Below, in pieces: positions 1 through 11,649 of a stretch of DNA of 64,000 bases. The position numbers and the translations under genes are program-made. Below the pieces are notes generated by a model. It did not search any database. It worked only from the letters and a program-made list of their open reading frames with translations, and had not been told where the DNA came from. The DNA is taken from positions 19,615,825-19,679,824 of the forward strand of contig NC_066509.1 in the NCBI RefSeq assembly GCF_024679095.1. Direction: 5' to 3'. Numbering within the stretch: the first letter of the stretch is position 1; each line of letters begins with the position of its first letter. The stretch is from Eriocheir sinensis. Taxonomy: Eukaryota; Arthropoda; Malacostraca; Decapoda; Varunidae.

Positions 1-1
1 T

Positions 2-1165
2 CATCATGGATTTCGTAGTAATCGGTCTTGCCTTACCAACCTATTAACCTTTTTCAACGATGTTTATACATGTTGGGACGCTTGAAAGCCCATATGACGT
101 AATTTACCTAGATTTTCAGAAAGCGTTTGATAAAGTTCCTCACATTAGGCTTATTTCAAAACTGCGTTCCCACGGTATTAACGACCATCTATGTGCGTGG
201 ATTCATGACTGGCTCACCAACAGAGAACAACGTGTAGTTCTTAATGGTGAAGCATCGGATTGGTAACCCGTCACCAGTGGCGCGCCCCAAGGTTCGGTCC
301 TGGGGCCAACACTATTCATAATTTACGTGAACGACTTAGAAACTGATATCCTATCAAAAGTAGCCAAATTCGCCGACGACACCAAATTAGGAGGTACGGT
401 AATGAACAGTCAAAGTTGCGAGAACATTCAATCAGACTTAATAAGACTTGCCGACTGGAGCGAACAATGGCAAATGAGTTTTAACGTAGATAAATGTAAA
501 GTAATGAACATAGGTGAAAAAAATCCTAACTTTAAATATCAGATTCAAGGACATGAGCTCAGCGAAGTAAAACAAGAAAACGATCTTGGTGTCATTATCA
601 GTAACACTCTTAAAATGAGTGATCAATGTTCTGCAGTGAGTAAAAAAGCCAATATGATGTTGGGATTAATCTCAAGAAACTTTGATTATAAATCACCCAA
701 ACTTATGAAGAGATTATATTTAGCATTTGTAAGACCACACCTAGAATACGCCGTTCAGTTCTGGTCACCGAACTATATCAAAGATCAAGTTTTGCTAGAA
801 AAGATACAGCGACGAGCTACCAAACAAATTCCAGCGCTGCGAAACTTGCCATATGACGAGCGTTTAAAGCGTTTAGATATGTTTTCCCTAAAAAAGCGAA
901 GGATAAGAGGGGACTTAATTTAAGTGTTCAAAATCCTTAATGGATTCGACAACATTAACCTGGATAGTCTATTTCAAAGAGACACCAACACAAGAACACG
1001 CAGCAATGGTATGAAGTTATAGGAAATCGATGTAACACATTGGTTTGCAGAAGTTTTTTCAGTAACAGAGTCGTCGATCACTGGAATGGACTCCCACCGT
1101 CAGTAGCTAGCGCACAGCGTATAAGTAGCATTAATTCTTCTTTGGATAAGTAATTCAGGGATATA
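2..1165 (+). pseudogene. LINE reverse transcriptase, frameshifted and with stops
   Basis: The protein carries classic non-LTR RT blocks. HHGFR precedes a frameshift at about 80-90. YLDFQKAFDKVPH follows at about 105-150. A stop at 264-266 falls in the Trp-x-x-Val-Thr-Ser-Gly region and is followed by GAPQGSVLGP and the catalytic FADD box (about 370-380). The C-terminal part reads HLEYAVQFWSP, then RRIRGDLI, with a stop at 921-923 and another at about 1018. A shifted frame continues with NRVVDHWNGLPPSV to about 1150. At least two stops and two frameshifts make it non-functional. In other frames it yields only noise. Confidence 0.88.
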
Positions 1166-1446
1166 AGATTATACTGACCCTTTTCGCATGTTTTCAGACA
1201 AATTGCAGCAAGACCTCAATCTATATTCATATAATTCTCCCCCACAACCTAGACTGCAAGTAGCGAAAGTCAACAATAGAGTAAAGCAACAGTTAATGTC
1301 CGCATGACAGGTGGAGTGAGGTGTGGGTGCAATAAGGTGACAGGTTACTGGTGCCGTGCCTAATACCGCCGGTAAAACGAGGATCAAGCCTCCACCTGTG
1401 CCCCTGAAACTACACCTCACACATCGTGAGTATTAGGGGGGATTCT

Positions 1447-1484
1447 GGGGCTGCCCTGTAAGCCACTCGGCCTCTTCCAGCCTC
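1447..1484 (+). other. LINE 3'-terminal two-stem hairpin
   Basis: The outer stem is ggggctg (1447-1453) with cagcctc (1478-1484), including one G-U pair. Inside lie 8 unpaired bases, a 3-bp inner stem gcc/ggc and a 4-base loop actc. It sits just before the repeated-word tail. The layout matches hairpins at 2120, 8846, 10966 and 17538 although the bases differ. Stringent LINEs are known to use 3' stem-loops for template recognition; that role is inferred here. Confidence 0.55.
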
Positions 1485-1748
1485 CTGTATTTCTATGTTC
1501 TTATGTTCTTATGTAATGAAGTAATTTTCCCCCACAGCTTAGGTTACCAGTAATGTAAGTTAAGGGTAGTAATTTCCTCTTATTTCTCTCTTTACTGTAA
1601 AATTTCCATGTCCCTCTCTTCCTTAAAGGTACATGGTGTTCTCTTCTAACTATTTCCTGCCGGCACGTTGCCGGAGGGAGAGGTGGGTGGGGAGGAGCCT
1701 TCATCTATTCTGTCCTGTCCTACCACACGTAGATTACTAGTAGCGGTA

Positions 1749-2117
1749 TTTTTTTTTTTTTTTTTTTTTTTTACATCATGACCTTTTGCGCCGGTAGGCT
1801 TTTTCCCGGTGGATCCTGATGGTCGGCCCAAGGTTTCTTCCCGGTGGGGCCTGATGGTCGGCCCAGCCCGTTCTGGCGCAGGCGAGTGTTAATAGTGGCG
1901 CCATCTTCCATTGGCTCATGCTGCCCTCCCGGAGCTCATATTTAATCCTAGAATTTAGAGTCCGGGTTGATAGGTGGTCTTCTGGACAGCATGTGGGTAG
2001 TTTTAAGCCACTCGGCGGCGGCTGAAAAATCCCAGCTGTGTGGCACTGGGCAGGGATTGAACTCGCCTCGTTCTGAACGCGGCGCCGTCACGCTATCCAT
2101 TCAGCCACCGCCTCCCC
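1749..2117 (-). mobile_element. tRNA-derived SINE, antisense
   Basis: Read on the minus strand, the element starts with a tRNA-like head that has a box-A-like ggctgaatggatag and a box-B-like gagttcaatcc. A non-tRNA body follows, then a poly(A) tail (T run 1749-1772 on the plus strand). It aligns almost end to end with the copy at 49521-49893. The 3' part contains an imperfect 35-bp tandem duplication built on ccgaccatcagg...accgggaa. SINEs of this kind are Pol III transcripts mobilised by partner LINEs. I found no clear target-site duplication. Confidence 0.85.
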
Positions 2118-2119
2118 TA

Positions 2120-2164
2120 AACAGACACCCTCGTCATAGACCGATAGGTCTTCTGGTGTCTGTT
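2120..2164 (+). other. LINE 3'-terminal two-stem hairpin
   Basis: A 10-bp outer stem pairs aacagacacc with ggtgtctgtt. Eight bases follow, then inner stem agacc/ggtct with loop gata, and 3 bases before the closing arm. It is followed at once by the ttcctatgtattcctatgta tail, so it marks a LINE 3' end. Confidence 0.7.
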
Positions 2165-2195
2165 CTTCCTATGTATTCCTATGTATACTCCTCCT

Positions 2196-2907
2196 CCTCC
2201 TTCTCCACATTAATATCCTTCCACCCTGCCCTCTCCTGACATCCTCTTCCTCCCTGTACTGTATCCTATCCTTCAATCCTTCCTTCCTCCTCTCCTATTC
2301 CCCTTTCTCCCTCTCTCCCTTCGTTTTACTCCTTTTATGCTGTCACAGTTTACGCCTTCTCGTAATCTCCTTTTTCTTCAAATCTGCCTTTTCATTCCTT
2401 TATGTATATTTCTATCTTTTCATTATTTTTTCCTTAAAATTTAATGTTTTGTTCCCTCCTTCTCCTCTCCTTTTACTTTCTCTTCATCATCTCTTCTCTC
2501 ATACCTCCCCTTCTTCTTTTTCCTACCCTTTGTTTCCCTTCCCTTCCCTTCCCGTCCCTTCCCTTCCTCCCTTCCTTCCCTCCCTTCCTTCCTTTCCTTC
2601 CTTCACTTCCTTCCCTTCTCTTCTCTTCCTTTCCCTTACTTTCCCTTCCTTCCTTCCTTCCTTCCTTCCCTACCCTTCCCTTCCTTCCCTCCTCCCTTAC
2701 TTCCCCATCCTTCCTTCCTTCCTTCCTTCCTATTCTTCCTGTTCCTTCTCTTCTCTTCCCTTCACCTCCCGTCCGTCAAATACCCAGCCATTCCCTTCTG
2801 TACCCTCATCTTTCTTTCTCTACCCTTTATTTTTCCGTCCCCTTCACTGGCTTTCCTTCCTTCCTTCCTGTCCTTTCCTTAGAGAGAGAGAGAGAGAGAG
2901 AGAGAGA
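2196..2907. repeat. Pyrimidine-rich tract with (GA)n end
   Basis: About 680 bases are almost all C and T, dominated by ttcc and cctt words, and end in (GA)n at 2881-2907. Open frames here encode only Ser/Phe/Leu/Pro runs. No gene is seen. Confidence 0.9.
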
Positions 2908-2965
2908 CAAATTTTATAGTTCTGGTTCAGGCTGAAACTTGATATGCTATATCCGGAGCACCCCT

Positions 2966-3213
<248 letters not shown>

Positions 3214-3379
3214 TATCATAATTATTATTTTTTTCATTATATCGATAGTAATAATAATAATAATGACATGTTATCACCAATTGATGTTCTCTTACCTGAA
3301 ATGAGAAATAATGCATCAGTAATTTGCTTAAGGACTGTTTATCAATCTACCTCTCCATCTATCTATCTGTCCTTGTCAT

Positions 3380-4830
3380 GCTACTCATGAAAGGGATGAA
3401 TGAGGAGGATAATCAGGAAATAAACCCACTTTAGAAAAAAAAACAAGACACAATGGCGTCCGTGTATAATAAAGAATAACACGAAAAGTTAAGTATTTTA
3501 CGAAAAAAATGGGAAGGTGGGGGAAAAGAAGACGAAGGAAGACGAGGATGAAGAGGAGGTAGAGATAAATGAATTTGGATGAGGGTGAGAAGGGAAGACT
3601 AAGGAAAATATGAGAAAATGGGAAGAATGGAACAAGTAGAATGTGAAAAGAGGAGGAGGAAAAACAGTAGAAGAACAAGGCCAAGGACAAGAAGAAAAAT
3701 AATTGGAAAGGAAACATGAGGGAGAGGAAAAATAGGAAAAGTAAGAAACGTGAAAAATATACAAGTAAAAAAGGAAGGAAGAAAAGAGGAAGGAAGGGAA
3801 GGAAATAAAGGAAGAGTAGAGGGGAAGGGGAGAGAAAAGGAAGAGGCGCAAAGGAGAAATAAATACGTGAATAGGTAATTAAGGAAGAAAGGAAGGAAAG
3901 AAAGGAAGGATTAATGGAATAAAGGAAGAATTGTAAAGAGAAGAAACCAAAAAGGAAGTTGAACGAGAGGTAAATCAGAGAGAGAGAGACATAATTTTAT
4001 CTCTTTCCTCTCTTCGTTTCCTTCCCCTTTGTTTTCATTTCCTCCTGTCCTTTCAGCTTTCCTCCCCGTCCTCCCCCGGTCCTTCCCACCCCGTCCTTAA
4101 CCTTTCCTTCCCTCCCCTTCCTCCCCCTTTCCTTCCCTCCTTCCTTCCTTTCCTTCCTCCCATTCCTTCCCCTTTCCTTCCCTCCTTCCTTCCCCTTTCC
4201 TTCCCTCCCATTCCTTCCCTTTCCTTCCCTCCTTCCTTCCTTTCCTTCCTCCCATTCCTTCCCCTTTCCTTCCCTCCCATTCCTTCCCCTTTCCTTCCCT
4301 CCTTCCTTCCCCTTTCCTTCCCTTCCTTCCTTCCCCTTTCCTTCTCTCGATTCCTTCCCTTTCCTTTCCTCCCATTCTTTCCCTTCCTCACCTCTTCCTT
4401 TCACTTCCTCTTTCCTTCCTCTTTCTTTTTCCATTATTTTTCTTATGTACCCTTTTATCATTCCTCCTTCCCTCCTCCTACTCTCTACTCTTTCCTTCGT
4501 TTACTCCTTCCTCCTTTGTCCTTCCATTTCATTCTCTTCCTTCCGTCTTCTCACTGCCTTCACCCTTTCCTTCCCATCACTTCTCTTCCTTCCATTAATT
4601 ATTCTTCCCTGTTCTTCATCTTTTCCTTTTCCCTTCCTTTTCTCTTCCTTCTTTTCCTTCCCTTTTACATTATCTTATCTTCTTCTTGCCCTCCTCCCTT
4701 CGATTCTCGCTTCATTATTCACCCTGAGAACGAGAAACAAGAAGGAAAATGGAGAGATAAATATTTTATCTCTCCATCGGCATGCTACCTCCCTCTCTGT
4801 TTCCTTCCCACTAGGAGGACACAGGAGTGA
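3380..4830. repeat. Purine block followed by pyrimidine block
   Basis: The plus strand is purine-rich from about 3400 to 3990, then switches to pyrimidine-rich to about 4730. Within 4085-4385 a short unit built on cctttccttccctccttcc and cccattccttcc recurs several times. The two halves are roughly complementary in composition and could fold back. Long Ser/Phe or Glu/Gly/Lys frames are compositional. No gene is seen. Confidence 0.8.
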
Positions 4831-4904
4831 AGAGGAGGAGGAGGAGGAGGAGGAGTGTTTTCTGCCTCGGCTTAGGTGTCTATTCTTTTTATTTGACAAA
4901 CAAT

Positions 4905-6331
4905 CATTAATCGTGGACCTGTCACTTGATATCAAACAGCAAGTGGTAGATCGCATCAAGGCCAAAGGAACATTTAGATTGCAGCTAGATGACTCAACAG
5001 ACGTCAGTGATAACGCCCAACTGTTGGTTTATGTTATGTATGAAGGGCCAGCAGATCTAGAAGAGGGGTTTCTCTTTTGTCATGCATTGACAACAACCAC
5101 TACAGGAGAAGATGTTTTTCAAATTGTTGACAAGTTCTTAAAAGAGGAAAATCTTTCGTGGACAGACTGCATCAGCATTTCTTCTGACGCCGCACCGGAG
5201 ATGCTTGGAATGCGAAAAGGCTTCACAGCACGTATAAATTAAGTTAATCCCAAGGTGAATGTTTTTCATTCCCTACTACATCTTGAAAATCTGATTAGTC
5301 GACACCTGTCACCTGAAATGAACGAAGTAATGAACGATGCTGTTCAAATTTCCAAATACATCAAAGCTAGTGCATTGAATACTCGGTTGTTCGAGCAATT
5401 ATGTACCGATCTCGATTTTCAACACAAGCATCTGCTCTTTAACTCAAACATCAGGTGGCTCTCAAAAGGAAAAGTACTACGACGACTAGTTGATCTTCGG
5501 GACAAGTTGGAAATTTCCCTGACTGAAAAGAAATGTGGTTTAGTGAACAAACTGTTGAACAAGATATGACTCCTACAACTGGGGTATCTCACTGACAGTT
5601 TCGGTGCACTCAACGGTTTAAATATCAGTATGCAAGGCCGTAACCAGACGATTGTTGAAGTTGCAGGAAATATTTATTCTTTCAAATGCAAACTAAAACT
5701 GTGGTTAGGCAACGTGAAGCGAGGGAAATTTGCAGCTTTTTCAACTGTGGCAGAATTTCTAGAAAAAATGGGAGGAGACAACATCTCACGACGATGCCAA
5801 ACGTTTTATTGTACCACACTTGACTGAACTGATGGCAGAGTTTGATAGGCGAATCCCAAAAGAGCACATTTGAACCCAATCATGGGTGAGAAATCCTTTC
5901 AACGTGAATATCGAGGACCTGCCAGATGTTCCAGGAGTCCCAGAGCAACTTATTGAGGTTGTTGAAGGACATTTTCAAGAAAGTGTCTCTTTCTGAGTTC
6001 TAGATTCGGGTAAAGAAAGAGAAGCCTATTGTAGGAGGTTAGGCGGTAAAAGTGTTCCTTCCATTTGTTACAGCCTACCTTTGCGAGCATGTTTTTTCGG
6101 CTCTGACTCATTTTAACATCAAGTCGAGAAACAAGCTTGACACCGAGCACGATATAAGATGCAGCCTTGGCACACTGATCCCACTATTTGACACGTTGGT
6201 GAATGAGAGGCAGCACCATGGATCCCATTACTTTAGTTGAGATGAGTTTTCTTTTCTTTACTTTATTATGGGTCGCGAAGGGTTGAAATGTTCCAAATAG
6301 GGTCGCTCAAGAAAAAGTTTGAGAACCGCTG
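4905..6331 (+). pseudogene. hAT-family (ZBED5-like) transposase relic
   Basis: The frame reads DLSLDIKQQVVDRIKAKG, then LQLDDSTDVSDNAQLL, a pattern typical of domesticated and mobile ZBED5/SCAND3-type hAT transposases. The frame holds to about 5820 with single stops at 5240 and 5567. It is then frameshifted through NPFNVNIEDLPDVPG (about 5895) to a C-terminal dimerisation-like block, YLCEHVFSALTHF...SRNKLD (about 6070-6150). The N-terminal BED finger and left end are missing; a (GGA)n run lies at 4832-4853. The right end is a Charlie-like terminal inverted repeat. The copy is dead. Confidence 0.85.
6312..6331 (+). other. hAT right terminal inverted repeat
   Basis: The sequence aaaaagtttgagaaccgctg is the complement of the caggggttctcaaac-type ends of Charlie-like hAT elements. 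The next 8 bases, gactaggg, would be the target-site duplication. The left partner is not present. Confidence 0.75.
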
Positions 6332-6395
6332 GACTAGGGAACATAAAAAAAATAGGAGTATGAGGAGAAGGTGTACCTGCAATTCCCCGTGTCTA

Positions 6396-6508
6396 ACACA
6401 CTCACACACACACACACACACACACACGAGAGCAAACACGCACATTCGTCCAGTGCATCAGGTACAGACGCCATCTGTCGCTGGTACAGATGGTCTTTTT
6501 TTGACTTA

Positions 6509-6549
<41 letters not shown>

Positions 6550-6575
6550 CACTGAGCGATTGAGTTATTATGTTT

Positions 6576-6612
<37 letters not shown>
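6396..6612. repeat. (CA)n, (CA)n and (GA)n microsatellites
   Basis: CA arrays occupy about 6398-6427 and 6510-6547, and a GA array about 6580-6610. They are separated by a short unique spacer. No gene is seen. Confidence 0.95.
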
Positions 6613-6616
<4 letters not shown>

Positions 6617-7216
6617 AGTAGAAAGAGAGACCAAAGTAAAGGAAAACACCATTACAGAAAGAAACAGAGAGAGAGGGGTGATGAAGGGAGTGTGGGTCAT
6701 CTTTCCTCTTTCCAGTGCTTTTCCTCTTCCTTCCTTCCCACACTTTCCTTTTGTGTCTTTCTTTAAGTAACCATCCTTTCTCTTTTATCATTTTCTTATT
6801 TTCTTCATTCCTCCTCTTACTATTTTTTTAATCTTCCTCTTTCCTTTTCTTAAATATTTCGTTGTATTAAAGCTTATCCTCCTCTCCTCTCTTCAGTGTC
6901 CTTCTTTTTTCCTCTTTACTACTCATTTATCTTCTCCGTTTTAGTATGTACCTTTCTTCTCCCTTTACCTTCCTCTCTTCCTTATCTCAAACGCAAAAAG
7001 ACTTCTCCCTTTCCTCCCTTTTCCTCCTACCCCGTCCAACCCTCTATTTCTCCTCCCCCCCCTCTTTTTATCGGCGTCGCAGACGCCGATCAACAGATTG
7101 TCCATGTTCTTGTTGTTCTCTTCAAGTTCTATTCCTGGCTTACCCATGCATTGTACACATGACATTGTATAATAACATTTGTTAGCCCACATGAACCCTA
7201 CAACATGGCATTATAG
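6613..7216. other. Pyrimidine-rich intergenic sequence
   Basis: A C/T-biased stretch of simple words with no splice-flanked open frame. Nothing gene-like is visible. Confidence 0.7.
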
Positions 7217-7329
7217 TTTTTTTTTTCTTTATGTCTTGGCCTGCGGCGCCGGTAGGCCTTCGTAGTAGGGCCCGTTGGTCGTTCCCATCCCGTTGTGGCG
7301 CAGGAAAGTGTTTATAGTGGCGCCATCTT
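7217..7329 (-). mobile_element. SINE 3' tail, variant copy
   Basis: On the minus strand it shares gatggcgccactataaacac, cctgcgcca, cctaccggcgcc, aggccaagac and a poly(A) tail with the SINEs at 1749 and 49521. It carries one copy of the 35-bp unit that is duplicated in those SINEs. Upstream (minus-strand sense) sequence differs from their tRNA-like head. It is therefore either 5'-truncated or a different head joined to the same tail. Confidence 0.75.
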
Positions 7330-8790
7330 TACTTTTCATCATTTTCCATTTTAGACCCCAAGTTGCATAATATAAATTGTTGGGGGGGTGTTGGAGGGTC
7401 ATGCGACGCCGATCTAGCACAGTTTTTGTGATATTAACACTTGTTTCGTTTTCTACACTTCCCTTCTTTTCGCGTCTATCCCCTTCCTTCCTTACTATTT
7501 CACTCTCCACCACTCCCTTCCTCTCCCTTCGCCCGTCTCAGTACAATCTACGGAGGCGGCCCGTCTATTCCTTCCTCATCCCAGCATCGTCCCTTACTGA
7601 CATCTCAGCTCATATCCCCTCCCTTTTCTTTCCCTTTCCTTTTTATATTTCCTTTCTCCTTTCCATTTCCTCTTTATTTTCTCCGACTCCTAACAGTTTT
7701 TCCCATTTTTTCTTCTATTTTTCAAAGTATCTAGTTCATCTGCATCATATTTTTCCATTTTTTCTTGCCCTGATTTCTTTCTTCTTATATTTTCTTATTG
7801 AGTTTCCTACCATTGTTTTCCCAATTTTCATCCTCCACTTACATTCTCCGTTTATATATTTTCCCTGTTTTTATCTCCCCAGCACGATCTACGGAAAAAT
7901 GGTCCATCACTTTTCATTTCCTCTTCCTCTCCTTATTTCTTCCTTCCCTTCCTCTAAATAATCATCATAGAAAAAAAAACCAGCCATTCCCTTTTATCTC
8001 TCTCTTCCTCTTTTCCTCCTCTCCCACAAATACCAGCTATCCAAAGCTCCTTTTTTTTTCTTTAACATCTCCTCCCCCTCCCCTCCCCTTTCTTCTCTAT
8101 TTCCTTCTCAAGTATAAAGAGACACCCATTTAGTAATTCTTTCTTTTCCTCATTCTCTTTTTTTTTCTCGTTTTTCTCAGTTCCTCATCCCTACAAAAAT
8201 AAGTCATGCACATTCTATCTATTGATTCTTCATTTTTCTCCTCTTTCCTTATATTTTTTTCATATCGTTTCTTTCACTGACAAGATGTTCCTTTTTTCCG
8301 GTTTTGTCTTTCTTCTATTTTCTCCTCTTTCCTCCTTCCTGGCCCTCTTAATTCTCTCCGTCAAGCATAATGATATGCCCATTTAACCCTATCCACTTTT
8401 CTTCTTCTCTTCTCTTCCTCTTTCTTCTTTCCTTCATTTTCTTTTTCTCTGAAACACCCATTCAATCCAACATTCATTAATTTTTTGTCCTTTTTCTTCC
8501 TCTATTCATCTATCTCTCTATTTGCTTTTTATCTCTCACCCCTCCCACTCCTCCTCCTCCCACTTTTCCCCCACTCTCCCGCACATTTCCTCGCCCCTTC
8601 CTCATCTTGCTTCCGCTTCACGCCCGCCTTCTTATCTCCCTCAATACGGAGCTCAGCTCCCTTTTATCTCCTCTTCCTCCAACTAGTTCCTCCTTCATGG
8701 TCCTCATCCCCCTCTTATCTGTTTTTCCAACCTCCTACTCCTCTTCCTCCTCCTACTCCTCGTCATCCCTTATCAGAGAGAGACGACATA
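7330..8790. other. Pyrimidine-rich intergenic sequence
   Basis: Long C/T-rich sequence with CCTCCT and TTTCC words. Open frames over it give Ser/Phe/Pro/Leu strings only. No gene, RNA or ordered repeat unit could be supported. Confidence 0.75.
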
Positions 8791-8819
8791 GGCAACGCCA
8801 CGTTGATCTAGGACTCGGA

Positions 8820-8912
8820 GGGGTACAAAGTAGTACAAAGGAAAAGCAAACAGCAACAGACCTTTTGGTCCTAACTAGGCTGTTTGTTGTTGCTAATCTA
8901 TTCTAATCTATG
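8820..8912 (-). mobile_element. LINE 3'-end fragment, antisense
   Basis: Only the 3' terminus remains. On the minus strand it carries a two-stem hairpin (8846-8886) followed by a tail of tactttgta-like words down to about 8822. Hairpin layout and inner stem GGACC/GGTCT match the ends at 2120, 10966 and 17538. There is no coding part. Confidence 0.65.
8846..8886 (-). other. LINE 3'-terminal two-stem hairpin
   Basis: Minus-strand reading: outer stem caaacagc/gctgtttg, 7-base bulge, inner ggacc/ggtct with loop aaaa, and a 3-base bulge before the closing arm. Confidence 0.7.
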
Positions 8913-9610
8913 GAGGAGGAGAAGGAGTAGGAGGAGGAGGAAAAGCAAGAGGATAATATAGGCACTTTATTGGAAGGGAGAATGTTTAAGTATGGAGAAA
9001 GGAGGAATAGAAAAGAAGGACGGAGATAAAGGAAAATGGGAAAATGGAAGGGAGGAGGAGGAAGAAAATAAAGAAGAGGAAGAGGAAGAATAAGAGTGAA
9101 AAGAGATTGAGAAAAATAGTGGAAAGAGGAAAAAGTTGAGGTATGAAGAGAGGGAGGAGGGAGAATGAAGGAATGAATCTGAAAGGCAGTAAACAGGAAG
9201 GAGGAAAAAATGGTGAGGATGTTGGTAGTGGGGCGGATAATGGTGGAGTCTGTGACGGTGGTTGTGGTGATGATGGAAGTGGTGATAGTGATTTAGGTCA
9301 TCATTGTAGTGGTGGTGGTGAAGAGTGGTAGTGGTTGTGGTAGTGATGGTGATAGCCGTGGTGATGGTAGTGGTTGTGGCGATCCGTGGTCAGGGTGCGG
9401 TGGTGATGGTGGTAGTGTTTTATTCCTACATAGTTTGTTGTTTGAGAGTTGTTTGTTTCTTTGTTTTCTTTCGGAATGTTACAGGTGTTTGTTTCCTCCT
9501 GTCGTGTTGTTGCTGGTGCTGTTGTTACTGTTCTTCTTTTCTTTGTTGTCTCGTTGTTGTGCATCTTTTCTACTGGTTTTTTTTTTATTACCTCTTGGCT
9601 ATTGATGTGG
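8913..9610. other. Purine-rich then GGT/GAT-rich low-complexity DNA
   Basis: Bases to about 9190 are purine-rich. From 9200 to 9420 tgg, tga and tagtgg words dominate, and the rest is T-rich. Frames encode Val/Gly or His strings and are not credible genes. Confidence 0.75.
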
Positions 9611-9612
9611 TA

Positions 9613-10439
<827 letters not shown>

Positions 10440-11035
10440 AAAGAATGCAGGCGATCTAATAGAAGTGTTTAAAATGTTTAAAGTTCAGTGATGTTAATGC
10501 GGAAGCTTACGTCGATCGATCAAATAGAACAGGAAGAAATCACAGTTTGAAGATGAGTGGTAAAAGATTCTCGTTGCACGAAGCTAAACACTTCTTCAAT
10601 CGAGTTGTTAATGTTTGGAACTCTCTACCCTGTGATGTCGTTGATAGTACAACAGTTACGGCCTTCAAGAATAGATTAGACAAGTATTTTTAATCCAACC
10701 AGCAACTAATATATTACTCATTGTCGTAATAACGTTAAGTCTTTCGAATACTGGTGTCCTTGTCCGCTTTTATCGATCGGTTAGTGCCAGCAGTAATGGT
10801 AGTTCTTTCCTCTTTCCTACATAATTGCCCTGCAGTTTTTCCATGCTGCATGGTTCTTTTTCCTTTCCTGCCAGCTTTGGCTGGAGGGATGGGGGGTGGG
10901 GAGGAGCCTTCGCCTTTGCTGTCCTTCATCTTCCACCTTTGATTAGATAGTTAGTGTAGCTTGTCACAACAGCCTCATTAAGGACCAGCAGGTCTGCTGT
11001 TGTTTGTTCTTCCTTTGCGATTCTTTGTGTTCCTC
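10440..11035 (+). mobile_element. 5'-truncated LINE, C-terminus and 3' region
   Basis: The first bases encode AGDLIEVFKMFKV, the conserved RGDLIEVFKI block at the end of LINE reverse transcriptases. After a frameshift at about 10488 the frame continues SDVNAEAYVDRSNRTGRNH, then NRVVNVWNSLPCDVV and FKNRLDKYF, stopping at about 10692. The 3' region shares ggggaggagcctt with the LINE at 1515. It ends in a hairpin (10966-11003) and a tail with tttgcgattctttgtg words. It is a dead 5'-truncated insertion. Confidence 0.85.
10966..11003 (+). other. LINE 3'-terminal two-stem hairpin
   Basis: Outer stem acaacagc/gctgttgt, 8-base bulge ctcattaa, inner ggacc/ggtct with loop agca, and no bases before the closing arm. 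The element's tail follows. Confidence 0.7.
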
Positions 11036-11191
11036 CTCCTCCTCCCCGTGCTCCGTACTTAATCCCCTCATCTTGTATTCTACTCCTCTTCCTCTCTTTT
11101 CCCTTCCTCTCCTCCTCCCTTTCCCTCCCTTCTTCGATATATATTCCATCTCCTTCCTTATATTTCATACATGTTTCATCATACTGCTTTC

Positions 11192-11498
<307 letters not shown>

Positions 11499-11649
11499 AT
11501 TAAACGGCCTCCATCTATTAGAGTTGCGTTGTGAGCATTATATTTTCTCATATCCTTTCACAAAGCAATTCATTAGCCCACCCAATGACTGTGGCCGACA
11601 ACCATCTTTATTTAATATTACAAACTTTACTAAACATTTTATTTTTAAG

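Larger units (their letters stand above)
2..1514 (+). mobile_element. 5'-truncated APE-type LINE, decayed
   Basis: The window opens inside the reverse transcriptase of a non-LTR retrotransposon. The fragment holds the RT fingers, the palm, the C-terminal region (to about 1165) and a 3' untranslated region that ends in a hairpin at 1447-1484. After the hairpin comes a tail of repeated ttcttatg-like words at about 1490-1514. The domain order and tail style fit the CR1/Jockey group; the exact clade is not assigned. The 5' part lies outside the window. It is a dead copy, and a second LINE 3' region starts immediately after it. Confidence 0.85.
1515..2195 (+). mobile_element. LINE 3' untranslated fragment split by a SINE
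   Basis: Bases 1515-1748 and 2118-2195 form one LINE 3' end interrupted by an antisense SINE. The left part shares ggggaggagcctt and its surroundings with the LINE 3' region at about 10880-10915. The right part carries the hairpin at 2120-2164 and a tail of ttcctatgtattcctatgta words. No coding sequence remains. The start just after the previous LINE's tail is approximate. Confidence 0.65.
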
